From NCBI GenBank assembly GCA_016931695.1, contig JAFGEI010000160.1, positions 1-58,632 on the forward strand: a stretch of DNA of 58,632 nt. The letters run 5' to 3'. Below are positions 51,896 through 58,632 of the stretch, piece by piece; within the stretch, counting starts at the first letter, position 1, and each line of letters starts with the position of its first letter. A program made the translations under genes and the position numbers. The notes under the pieces are model-generated. The model searched no databases. It was not told where the DNA came from and was given only the letters and a program-made list of their open reading frames with translations. The DNA is from Anaerolineae bacterium (GTDB taxonomy: Bacteria > Chloroflexota > Anaerolineae > B4-G1 > DUEL01).

Positions 51896-53256
51896 GCGAT
51901 ACGCAACACGCAATACGCGATACCCAACTCAACATCGTCGCCGGTTTCTACAACTATGCCGACGTGCAGGCGCTGGAGCGCTACCTGGCCGGGAGCGGCG
52001 TCACCATCCTGAGCGCCGTCCAGGATGCCCAGCGCGCGTTTGACGACGCGATCAACCTGGAGGCCGACGCCGTGCTCCTGTGCCCGCAGGTGACCGGCTA
52101 CCGGCACCAGATGGTGATGGACTTGCTCTTGCACGTCGAGCGGCCCATCCCGACGGTGGGGCTGGTCGAGGCGACCTCGGACGACGGAAGGGCGATGGTC
52201 GCCAACGGGGCCAAGGGGTTCGTCACGCTGCCGCTGGACGAGGTGCAGGGGGCCAAGGTGGTCACCTTGCTGCGGGCGGCGGTGGACGAGGCGGGCAAGG
52301 AGCGGCAGGCGGGGCAGGTCAAGGCCCGCGCCGTGCCCTCGTCCCGGCTGCAGGCCTGGCAGGAGAAGGTCGTCACTATTTGGGTGCCCAAGGGCGGCGG
52401 AAGCACGCGCACCACGCTGGCGGTCAACCTGGCGGTGGCGCTGTCGCACGCCAGCCTGGGCAACCAGCCGGTGTGCCTGTTGGATTTCGATATGGCCAAG
52501 GGGGACGCGCACACGATGCTCGGCTTCACCGCCAACCCCGACCACGCCCGGCGCAGGGGCTGGCCGCTGCTGGAGCGGGGGCTGTTCGACCTGGTGACCT
52601 GGACCGCGTCGCGCTGGGGCCAGCAAGGGGAGGGGGCGATCACGCCGGTGATGCTGCGCAATTACACCGTGCGCTGGGGCGAGGACAGCCAGCTCGACCT
52701 GCTGCCGGGGCTGTACGCGCCGCACCAGGCTGACGCGCGCGAGTTCGACAACCGGCAGATGGTCTACCAGATGGGACGGCGCATCGTCGAGGTGGTGCGG
52801 CAGATGTACGCCTTTGTCATCATTGACGTGGGGCAGGACTTTACCCGGCCGCTGCACCGGGCGGCGCTGGAGGCGGCGAACGAGGTGCTGGTGACGGTGC
52901 CGCCGACGTGGACGGCGGTGGTCGACGCGGCCAACGCGATGCCGCCGTTGAAACACCGCTTTGGCGACCTGAGCAAGTTCAAGCTGGTGCTGACCCGCTA
53001 CAGTCCCGACTTTGGGCTGAGCGAGAAAGAGATCATCCAGGAGGTGGGGCTGACGCGGCTGGTGACGATCCCGCACGACGCGGTAGTGGCCGAGACGTCG
53101 ATCAACACCCACACGCCGTTCGTGCTGACCGACGAGGGGCCGCTGGGCGAAGCGGTGCGGGAGCTGGCGGCGACGTACCTGCCCTACCTGGCCGAGAAGC
53201 GGCGGCGGACGTCGCTCTTTGCCGGGCTGAGGCGGGCGCTGGTGCGTGAGGTGTAG
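51892..53256 (+). CDS. TadZ/CpaE-like ATPase with altered P-loop
   Basis: 454 residues. The N-terminal part (about 12-135) is a receiver-like fold without a clear phospho-acceptor (VVTLLRAAVDEAG end helix). The MinD/ParA-type ATPase follows: P-loop KGGGSTRTT (167-175), where the usual K-G-G-x-G-K-T-T lysine is an arginine, and LLDFDMAKGDAHTMLGF (196-212). These proteins position the Tad machine at the cell pole or membrane. The first residues (SDTQHAIRDTQ) are encoded by the degenerate 7-bp repeat at 51901, so the native protein may begin later. The ATG overlaps the CpaB stop. Altered P-loops are known in TadZ proteins; whether this one binds ATP is open. Confidence 0.87.
   Translation: MSDTQHAIRDTQLNIVAGFYNYADVQALERYLAGSGVTILSAVQDAQRAFDDAINLEADAVLLCPQVTGYRHQMVMDLLLHVERPIPTVGLVEATSDDGRAMVANGAKGFVTLPLDEVQGAKVVTLLRAAVDEAGKERQAGQVKARAVPSSRLQAWQEKVVTIWVPKGGGSTRTTLAVNLAVALSHASLGNQPVCLLDFDMAKGDAHTMLGFTANPDHARRRGWPLLERGLFDLVTWTASRWGQQGEGAITPVMLRNYTVRWGEDSQLDLLPGLYAPHQADAREFDNRQMVYQMGRRIVEVVRQMYAFVIIDVGQDFTRPLHRAALEAANEVLVTVPPTWTAVVDAANAMPPLKHRFGDLSKFKLVLTRYSPDFGLSEKEIIQEVGLTRLVTIPHDAVVAETSINTHTPFVLTDEGPLGEAVRELAATYLPYLAEKRRRTSLFAGLRRALVREV
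51901..51928 (+). repeat. Degenerate 7-bp repeats at CpaB/TadZ junction
   Basis: ACGCAAC, ACGCAAT, ACGCGAT and ACCCAAC in tandem, the same family as the perfect array at 50931. They lie within the first codons of the TadZ-like gene. Confidence 0.75.
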
Positions 53257-53257
53257 G

Positions 53258-54241
53258 GTGCTGGCGCCGCTGCATTCGTGCCCGGCGCAGGTGGAGCAGG
53301 TCGGGTGGAAGGGTTGGGGCCTGCGCTGGCTGGAGAGCAATGGCTTTCCCGTCCCGCCGACGTGGCTGCTGGCTGCTTCTGCCTTTGACGAGGCAATCGT
53401 TCGCACCGGGGTGGCCAGGGAGGTGGCCGAGATCGGTTGGAGCCTCAGGGGTGTGTGGAACGACTGGACGGCGGCGCAGCGAGTGCTGGACGGCCTGGAG
53501 AAGAAGCGGGCCGGGGTGGCGCGGGCCTTGCGGCGCGCTTCGTTGCCCAACCAACTGGGCCGCCAGTTCGAGCGGCTGGCGTTGATGCCGACGCAGTGGG
53601 CGGTGCGTTCCTCGGCAGCCGGTGAAGGGGGAAAACAGTACCCCTTTGCTGGCTTGTTTCTCTCGCTGCTGTCGGTGCTACCCGGGGCGGCAGTGTGGAA
53701 CGGGGTGCAGCAAGTGTGGGCCTCGACGTTCCGGCGCGAAGCGCTGCTCTATTGCGCGCAGAACGACCTGTCGCTGCCGCGGATGGCAGTGATCTTGCAT
53801 CCTATGGCGCCAATCACGCCCTTTGACCGCTCGGGGCGGGTCTATAGCCACTCGCCGCTGCCGTCGCTGCCGGGCACGCTGGTCCAGCTTACGGGGGACA
53901 CTGCGGCGGTCTATAGCTGCGCGCTGGGGCGCTGGTTTCGCGTCGAGCTGCCGGGCCGCAGCAACGAGAAGGGAAACGTGCTGGTCACGGGGGGACAGGG
54001 CGGATTGGAGCTGCAACCTGCCGGCGAAGGAAACGTACTACGGCACGAGGAGGCCAGGCAGTTGGCACAGTTGGTGCAGGCGGTGGCGGAACGGTGGGGG
54101 GCGCCAGTGACGGTCGAGTTCGTGTGGCGGGTGGGCGGCGAGCCGCTGCTGGTGCAGGCCCAGCCGACGAGCGACGAGGTGATGCATGGGCGATTTCTGG
54201 AACTGGGGCGAGGAGCGGGCCGAGACGCAAGGGCTGGATGA
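53258..54241 (+). CDS. Orphan PEP/pyruvate-binding (PPDK_N-type) ATP-grasp protein
   Basis: 327 residues matching only the nucleotide-binding part of PEP synthase/pyruvate phosphate dikinase: WKGWGLRWLESNGFPVPPTW (G-K-G..L..G.PVPPG-like) near the start, PTQWAVRSSAAGEGGKQYPF (AVRSSA-x-E-D equivalent) near residue 115, and EFVWRVGGEPLLVQAQPTS near the end. The phospho-histidine and PEP-utilising C-terminal domains are absent. It lies in the middle of the Tad operon, and its end overlaps the next gene by 56 bases, so it belongs to that operon. A role in a phosphotransfer or ATP-dependent step of the machine is pure inference. Start is uncertain: GTG 53258 (GAGG about 7 bases upstream) or GTG 53246. 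Confidence 0.8.
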   Translation: MLAPLHSCPAQVEQVGWKGWGLRWLESNGFPVPPTWLLAASAFDEAIVRTGVAREVAEIGWSLRGVWNDWTAAQRVLDGLEKKRAGVARALRRASLPNQLGRQFERLALMPTQWAVRSSAAGEGGKQYPFAGLFLSLLSVLPGAAVWNGVQQVWASTFRREALLYCAQNDLSLPRMAVILHPMAPITPFDRSGRVYSHSPLPSLPGTLVQLTGDTAAVYSCALGRWFRVELPGRSNEKGNVLVTGGQGGLELQPAGEGNVLRHEEARQLAQLVQAVAERWGAPVTVEFVWRVGGEPLLVQAQPTSDEVMHGRFLELGRGAGRDARAG

Positions 54242-55613
54242 CACCTTCTCCCAGGCGATGACGGCGGCGACGGCGGCCAGCGCATCCGACCCGTACAGCT
54301 ACGTGCTGGAGACGGTGCGCGAGCGGCTGCGGACGGGGGCGATGCTCAGCGCGGCGCAGCTGGAGCAGGCGACGGAGGAAGACGAGGCGCTGGTGCGCCA
54401 ACTGGCGCTGGAGGTGGCGCGGCAGTACGCGAGCTCTGCAGCCAGCCGCAGCCTGCCGCGGTTGGACGAGGAGCCGGAGGCGGTCGCCGGGCGGGTGGTC
54501 GACGACGTGCTGGGCTGGGGGCCGCTGGCGGGGCTGATGGCCGACGCGGAGGTGGAGGAGATATTCATCAACGGCCCCGACGAGATCTGGGTCGTGCGGG
54601 CCGGGCGGCCCAAGGAGCGCACCCGGCTGCGCTTTGTCGACGCGGGGGAGCTGAAGCGTTTTTTCAACCGCAAGCTCGACCGGGCCGGGGGGCACAGAGG
54701 ATTGAGCACCAAGACGCCGTGGGCCGACGGGCGGCTGGAGGACGGCTCCCGCTTCCACGGCATTATGCCGCCGCTGGTGGCCAACCGCGACAACCTGGTG
54801 GTGACCATCCGCCGCTTCCGCCCGGTGGCCAAGACGCTGGACGAGATGGTGCGGCTGGGGAGTATGCCGGAGGAGGTGGCGGGCTTTGTCCGCGCGGCGG
54901 TGCGCTCGCGCCTCAACGTCGTCGTCGCCGGGGGGACCGCCTCGGGCAAGACGACCTTCCTCAACGCCTGCGGGAGCGTGCTGGAAGCCGACGAGCGGAT
55001 CGTGACTATCGAGGACACGCCGGAGCTGCAGGTGCCGGTGCCGAACTGGGTGCAACTGGTCACCCGTGAGGCCAGCGAGGGCATCGAAGAGATCCCGATG
55101 GCGGCGCTGGTGCGCCACGCGCTGCGGATGAAGCCCGACCGCATCTGGCTGGGCGAGGCGCGGGGGCCGGAGATGGCGGCGATTCTCACGGCGGCCAACA
55201 CCGGTCACGAGGGGGTGCAGTTTACGGTGCACGCCGACGACGTGTGGGCAACGCTGACGCGGATCGAGACGCTGGTGCAGGAGGGCAAGTCGAACCTGCC
55301 GCTGCGGGCGATCCGTTTGAACGTCGCCACGGCGCTGCACCTGGTCGTCCACCTCTCACGCATCCGCCTGGCGGACGGGTCAGAGACGCGGCGGGTGACG
55401 GGGATCGGCGAGGTGCGGGACCGGCTGGAGGGGGAAGAGATCGTCGTCGAGCCGCTGTGGGAGTGGGATGGGGAGGCCTTGCGCTGGACGCAGAACTTTC
55501 CCACCGAGTCACTGCGGCGGCGGCTGCAGCAGCGGGCGGGGTTTGATTTCCAGGCCCAAGTCCAAGGTCTGACGTCAGACTTTGGGCCTCGGACAGGTAA
55601 GGGGGAGCAATGA
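54186..55613 (+). CDS. tadA: TadA/CpaF secretion ATPase
   Basis: 475 residues, the hexameric GspE-family motor of Flp pilus assembly. The N-terminal helical domain (about 1-110) is followed by the ATPase: Walker A GGTASGKTT (249-257), a DTPELQVP Asp-box region (277-284), Walker B RIWLGEARG (319-327) and a TGHEGVQFTVHAD segment with the conserved histidine (339-351). Length is normal. ATG at 54186 has GAGGTG upstream and starts within the end of the ATP-grasp gene. The last about 20 codons contain a palindrome (GTCTGACGTCAGAC, 55567-55580) that seems to be an added tail. The stop overlaps the next start (ATGA). Confidence 0.95.
   Translation: MGDFWNWGEERAETQGLDDTFSQAMTAATAASASDPYSYVLETVRERLRTGAMLSAAQLEQATEEDEALVRQLALEVARQYASSAASRSLPRLDEEPEAVAGRVVDDVLGWGPLAGLMADAEVEEIFINGPDEIWVVRAGRPKERTRLRFVDAGELKRFFNRKLDRAGGHRGLSTKTPWADGRLEDGSRFHGIMPPLVANRDNLVVTIRRFRPVAKTLDEMVRLGSMPEEVAGFVRAAVRSRLNVVVAGGTASGKTTFLNACGSVLEADERIVTIEDTPELQVPVPNWVQLVTREASEGIEEIPMAALVRHALRMKPDRIWLGEARGPEMAAILTAANTGHEGVQFTVHADDVWATLTRIETLVQEGKSNLPLRAIRLNVATALHLVVHLSRIRLADGSETRRVTGIGEVRDRLEGEEIVVEPLWEWDGEALRWTQNFPTESLRRRLQQRAGFDFQAQVQGLTSDFGPRTGKGEQ
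55552..55589. repeat. Palindromic repeat in the 3' end of tadA
   Basis: A perfect 14-bp palindrome GTCTGACGTCAGAC (55567-55580) sits inside an 8-bp inverted repeat AGGCCCAA (55552-55559)/TTGGGCCT (55582-55589). It codes for the last residues of TadA before the stop. Another of the gene-end repeats in this operon. Confidence 0.7.
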
Positions 55614-55795
55614 ACGAGCGGACGGCGCTGGCGGCGATGCACTCGGAGCAGCTGCTGGCAGAAATCCGCAGCAGCCTCAATGATCCGCGCTGGGCGGCGG
55701 GGTTCCGGCGGCTGCGCCAGGCGCTGCTGGAGATGGCGGATGACGAGGAGAAAGTTGAAACCTGTAACTTGAAACCGCGTGGAGGTGCAAGATGA
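55610..55795 (+). CDS. Small 61-residue protein in Tad operon
   Basis: Starts at an ATG overlapping the tadA stop and ends at a stop overlapping the tadB start, so it is framed exactly like a real operon gene. Residues 1-48 are mostly helical and charged (SEQLLAEIRSSLNDPRWAAG; RRLRQALLEMADDEE). The last 13 residues come from a GAAACCTGTAACTTGAAACC repeat. No family recognised; it could be a small partner of TadA or TadB, but nothing in the sequence shows this. Confidence 0.6.
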   Translation: MNERTALAAMHSEQLLAEIRSSLNDPRWAAGFRRLRQALLEMADDEEKVETCNLKPRGGAR

Positions 55796-56709
55796 ACGAG
55801 ACGCTGCTTGCCCTGGTTCCGGCCCTGCTGGCCGGCGGGCTGGTCGTGGGGATCGTCTTTGCGGCGACGGCGCGCCCCCGTCGCGTCGTGCGCGCCCAGC
55901 GCGAAACGACGCTCGACGGCATCCAGGTGCGCCTCGACCGGGCGCAGCTGGGCGTCTCGGCGGGCGCCTACGTCACCCGCTCGCTGCTCTATGGGGCCGC
56001 CTTCGGGCTGCTGATGGCGCTGGCGACGGGGGCCTGGCTGACCTTTCCCGCCGGGCTGGTCGCCGGGTTCGCTTTCGTCTGGTCGCGGCTGGAGGACGAG
56101 CGCAACGAGCGGCTGAACCGCTACCACAAGGCGCTGGCTTCCGCCGCCGACACGATCGTCAACTCGTGGCGCGTGCGGCCCTCGATGAACCGCGCGCTGG
56201 AGGCGGTGGCCACTTACGGCCAGGGAGAGGTCGCGGGCGATTTCGAGCAAGTGCGGCGGGCGATGCGCGGCGGGTCGTCCCTCCCGGCATCGCTGCAGGC
56301 CGTGGCCGACGGCAGGCAGAGTCCGGTGTTCGACGCGCTGGCCACGGCGCTGATCGTGGCCGAGGAGGCCTCCGGCGAGGTCTCGGAGATGCTGGCCCGC
56401 CAGGCCGCCTCGACCCGGCAGATGGCCGTCATCTACGAGGAGACGATCGACGAGCAGCGCGGGCAGCGGACGGACGTGATGTGGGGCATCGCCGGGCCGT
56501 GGGGGATTATGGCGCTGCTGCGCATCTTTACCATCGCCACCGGGGGCCTGGGCTACGGCACCGAGTTCTTCCAGACGCTGCCCGGCCAGGTCGCGGCGGT
56601 GGTGGCGGCGGTCTTGACGGTGGTCGCCTACGTCAACTCGCACCGGGTCGCCGGGCGGGGGCTGGTGGTGCAGCGGGTGGCGTTGGAGCGGGGAAAAGAA
56701 CCCGCCTGA
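55792..56709 (+). CDS. tadB: TadB-like type II secretion F-domain membrane protein
   Basis: 305 residues with one N-terminal span (about 5-25), two closely spaced spans (about 66-95, LLYGAAFGLLMALATGAWLT), a helical cytoplasmic T2SSF domain (about 105-225, RYHKALASAADTIVNSWRVR; SLPASLQAVADG; ALIVAEEASGEVSEMLARQA) and C-terminal spans (about 240-290). T2SSF proteins form the inner-membrane platform turned by TadA. The ATG overlaps the preceding stop and has GGAGGTG upstream. Its initiation region (55760-55806) is nearly the same as that of the 57732 gene. Confidence 0.9.
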   Translation: MNETLLALVPALLAGGLVVGIVFAATARPRRVVRAQRETTLDGIQVRLDRAQLGVSAGAYVTRSLLYGAAFGLLMALATGAWLTFPAGLVAGFAFVWSRLEDERNERLNRYHKALASAADTIVNSWRVRPSMNRALEAVATYGQGEVAGDFEQVRRAMRGGSSLPASLQAVADGRQSPVFDALATALIVAEEASGEVSEMLARQAASTRQMAVIYEETIDEQRGQRTDVMWGIAGPWGIMALLRIFTIATGGLGYGTEFFQTLPGQVAAVVAAVLTVVAYVNSHRVAGRGLVVQRVALERGKEPA

Positions 56710-56734
56710 CGGTTGAGTGGGAGGAGGTTAGACG

Positions 56735-57697
56735 ATGGAGTTCTTGATTGCATTTGTCGGTGGGCTGAGCTTTCTCGCTATTTGGGTCGGTCTCACCCGG
56801 CCCAAGTCGGCGGCCCGGCCTCAGCAGCAGCCGGACGAGCAGGAGCGGCTGCGGGAACTGCGCGGCGGGCCGCTGGGCTTTCTCTCTGCCGCTGTCGAGG
56901 ACGTGTCCAGGTGGTTTCGGGGCGAGGGCACCGACGACGCTACCTGGCGCGGCGGGCTGAACGCTCGCTACTTGCAGCTGCTGAAGCAAGCTGACTGGTA
57001 CTGGGCGCCGGGGGAAGCGGCGCCGCCAACCGCCGAGGCCCCCTTCTGGAACCTGGAGACGATGTGGGCCAGGAAGCTCTTGCACGCCGGGCTGTTTGGT
57101 CTGGCCGGGCTGGTCCTGGCCGGGGCAGCGGCGGCGATCTTTCACTGGAACCCCGCGCTGGCGCTCCTGGGGCTACTGGCCGGGCTGTTCGGCTTCTTCG
57201 ACCCCGACTCCGAGGTGGCCGGTGCGGCGGAAACGCGCCGCCGCCAGATCATCCTGGAGATGGGCTACAAGGTGCCGGAACTGCGGGTCTATGTCCGTTC
57301 GGGAAAGACGTTCGTCGCCGCGATGCGCTACCTGACCTCGCGCCCCGGCGGGCCGTTCGTGCGCGAGCTGCACCGGGCGCTCTCGGTCTATGACATCACG
57401 GCAGACCTGGCGCGGGGGCTGCAGATGGTCGTCGAGCGCAACCGGATGTGCGAGCCGCTGGCCAACCTGTGCGGCGACCTGCTGGCGGTGCTGTCGGAGG
57501 GCGGCGAGGTGGGGACGGTGCTGGAAGCCCACGCCGACACCGCCCAGCACGAGCAGCGGCGGCTGCTGCGCCAGCAGGGGCAGGACAACACGCAGCAGAT
57601 GACGTATCTCGTCTCAGGGACAACGCTGGTGGTGATCTTTGTCCTCGTCGGCGGCCCGGCGCTGTGGACGGTGGTGACGAGCCTGGGAGGGATGTGA
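56735..57697 (+). CDS. tadC: TadC-like type II secretion F-domain membrane protein
   Basis: 320 residues. An N-terminal span (about 2-20) is followed by a charged region, a pair of spans (about 111-155, HAGLFGLAGLVLAGAAAAIF), the T2SSF domain (about 165-285, MGYKVPELRVYVRSGKTFVA; NRMCEPLANLCGDLLAVLSE; GGEVGTVLEAHADTAQHEQR) and a C-terminal span (about 295-315, LVSGTTLVVIFVLVGGPALW). It would pair with TadB in the membrane platform. GGAGG lies about 7 bases upstream of the ATG; the gap after TadB is 25 bases. Confidence 0.88.
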   Translation: MEFLIAFVGGLSFLAIWVGLTRPKSAARPQQQPDEQERLRELRGGPLGFLSAAVEDVSRWFRGEGTDDATWRGGLNARYLQLLKQADWYWAPGEAAPPTAEAPFWNLETMWARKLLHAGLFGLAGLVLAGAAAAIFHWNPALALLGLLAGLFGFFDPDSEVAGAAETRRRQIILEMGYKVPELRVYVRSGKTFVAAMRYLTSRPGGPFVRELHRALSVYDITADLARGLQMVVERNRMCEPLANLCGDLLAVLSEGGEVGTVLEAHADTAQHEQRRLLRQQGQDNTQQMTYLVSGTTLVVIFVLVGGPALWTVVTSLGGM

Positions 57698-57731
57698 GTT
57701 CTAACAACTTGAGACTGTGTGGAGGTATAAA

Positions 57732-57968
57732 ATGAACGAGAAGCTGTTGTACCTGTACTTTCGAGCGCGCAACGTGCTGTGGCCGCCGGAGGAGCGGTGG
57801 GCGGAGAGCCAGGCCGGGCTGTCCAAGCTGGCGATCACCGTCATCCTGGTGGGGGTGGGCGTCGCCCTGACGCTGGCTGTCGTAGCCATCTTGGGGCCAG
57901 CGATCCTCAACCTGGCCCAGCAGACCGGCTCGCAGATCGAGTCGGTGCCAATGGACTGGGGGCCGTAA
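57732..57968 (+). CDS. Pilin-like small membrane protein
   Basis: 78 residues: a polar N-terminus (1-36) with a WAESQAGLSK segment, one long hydrophobic helix (about 38-62, LAITVILVGVGVALTLAVVA), then a short polar tail (NLAQQTGSQIESVPMDWGP). Its size and its place directly after TadC match an Flp-type pilin, but the usual Gly/Glu+5 cleavage pattern is not clear. The ATG at 57732 has GGAGGT 6 bases upstream, shared almost exactly with the tadB initiation site. An ATG one codon group earlier (57717) lacks such a site. Major pilin is the most likely role. Confidence 0.72.
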   Translation: MNEKLLYLYFRARNVLWPPEERWAESQAGLSKLAITVILVGVGVALTLAVVAILGPAILNLAQQTGSQIESVPMDWGP

Positions 57969-57971
57969 CGC

Positions 57972-58352
57972 GTGGCCAAAGCCGACTGGATGCTCGGACA
58001 GGTGCTGTTCTGGCTCCTGGTCGTCGCCATCGCCATCACCGGCGTCGTGGGCATCCGCCGCGACGGGGCGGTCCTGGCGGCGCACCAGGCCGGGCTGGTG
58101 GGCGGGCGGTCGTCACTGGGGCCGGAGTGGGGGCTGGTTCAGGCCGGTTCCGACCTCTCGGCCTGGTGGGGCATCGACCCGGCGCAGGTTGGGCAGGCGG
58201 TGGAGATCGTGCCCGACCCGGATCGGCGCTCGGTCGCGGTGCGGGTGCAGGGCTGGGCACGCACCCTGTTCGGCGGCCAGGCTGACCTGGGCGCGGGGTC
58301 GTTCCAGCGCCGGGAGGAGTTTTATCCGGGGCCACCTGGTGTGTTTGAATAG
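57972..58352 (+). CDS. Small membrane-anchored protein, possible minor pilin
   Basis: 126 residues starting from GTG 57972, 3 bases after the previous stop. One N-terminal hydrophobic helix (about 8-28, LGQVLFWLLVVAIAITGVVG), then an extracytoplasmic-like region of about 95 residues (SLGPEWGLVQAGSDLSAWWG; AVEIVPDPDRRSVAVRVQGW). Possible TadE/pseudopilin-type minor subunit by position and form. No family motif was recognised and no prepilin cleavage site is obvious. The 3' end is followed by a dispersed repeat. Confidence 0.65.
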   Translation: MAKADWMLGQVLFWLLVVAIAITGVVGIRRDGAVLAAHQAGLVGGRSSLGPEWGLVQAGSDLSAWWGIDPAQVGQAVEIVPDPDRRSVAVRVQGWARTLFGGQADLGAGSFQRREEFYPGPPGVFE

Positions 58353-58418
58353 GTTTCAGGTTTTGGGTTGAACCGGCAAAGGGTTTAGCACAACCTGGAA
58401 CCTTGTAACCTGAAACCT
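58351..58418. repeat. Inverted repeat GGTTTCAGGTT family
   Basis: AGGTTTCAGGTT (58351-58362) and AACCTGAAACCT (58407-58418) are perfect 12-bp inverted repeats. The left arm begins at the stop codon of the previous gene. Same family as 50416-50464. Confidence 0.75.
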
Positions 58419-58441
58419 GCAATCTTTTCCTGGAGGTGAAT

Positions 58442-58632
58442 GTGGATGATCTCGTCCCTCTGATGATGGTCGTGCTGGTGCTGGCGATGCTCTTTGGCCT
58501 GGTGCTGTTCGTCAGCCAGGTGCAGCCGGTCAAGGTGCTGGTGGCGGCGGCGGCGCGCAACTGCGCCCGCGCAGGTATCGCCACCCTGGCCGTCGGGCGC
58601 GGGCTGGATCAGGCGACGGTGACGGCGGTCGA
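58442..58632 (+). CDS. TadE-like protein, cut by window end
   Basis: Frame from GTG 58442 (GGAGGTGA 6 bases upstream) stays open to the end of the window, 63 complete codons. It begins MDDLVPLMMVVLVLAMLFGL, a hydrophobic helix, then VQPVKVLVAAAARNCARAG, where an Ala-Arg-rich stretch after the helix resembles TadE/TadG pseudopilins. The rest lies outside the window. Direction and position in the Tad operon support a minor pilin. Confidence 0.6.
   Translation, partial: MDDLVPLMMVVLVLAMLFGLVLFVSQVQPVKVLVAAAARNCARAGIATLAVGRGLDQATVTAV

Overview
The window looks like a contig from an uncultured, GC-rich member of the Chloroflexota (Anaerolineae/Caldilineae-like). This is inferred from gene content, not from a search. 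The pointers are a T-box-controlled thrS, a Tad/Flp pilus locus with no secretin gene (expected for a single-membrane cell), many GT39/GT87-type membrane proteins, large secreted beta-helix/DUF11 proteins with a YLP-type tail, and short dispersed repeats at gene ends. No tRNA, rRNA, CRISPR array or intact insertion sequence was recognised.

Layout. 1-6 kb: a DedA-type membrane protein, converging with a DUF2723-type membrane protein whose frame runs through its antisense; then a sigma-A-like promoter, T-box leader and terminator ahead of threonyl-tRNA synthetase. 6-12.3 kb: a molybdenum hydroxylase (xanthine dehydrogenase-like) operon with a fused FAD/2Fe-2S subunit, an unassigned protein with nucleoside-phosphorylase-like motifs, the molybdopterin subunit, and an unassigned 217-aa protein. 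12.5-19.2 kb: a small membrane protein, then on the minus strand ftsK translationally coupled to a three-domain S1 protein, a membrane GAF/HTH protein and a GNAT acetyltransferase. 19.2-31.4 kb: eight tightly overlapping minus-strand genes for multi-membrane-span glycosyltransferase-like proteins. 31.6-44.4 kb: one gene for a secreted protein of about 4,300 residues built from seven beta-helix modules, nine about 100-residue Ig-like repeats, six DUF11-like repeats and a PKD domain. 45.1-45.7 kb: a response regulator whose receiver domain is split by an insertion of about 80 residues. 45.8-58.6 kb: a plus-strand operon that starts with a strong promoter and two consecutive terminators, then a second secreted beta-helix protein, two membrane-anchored proteins, CpaB, a TadZ/CpaE-like ATPase, an orphan pyruvate-phosphate-dikinase-type ATP-grasp protein, TadA/CpaF, a 61-aa protein, TadB, TadC, a pilin-like protein and two further small membrane-anchored proteins, the last cut by the window end.

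How it fits together (inference). Most of the second half concerns the cell surface: a giant secreted protein, a block of lipid-linked-sugar-type glycosyltransferases that could decorate it, and a Tad pilus or secretion machine cotranscribed with another beta-helix protein. The least ordinary points are the split receiver domain, the double terminator ahead of the Tad operon, 7-bp tandem repeats inside Tad reading frames at gene junctions, and the ATP-grasp protein within the Tad operon.
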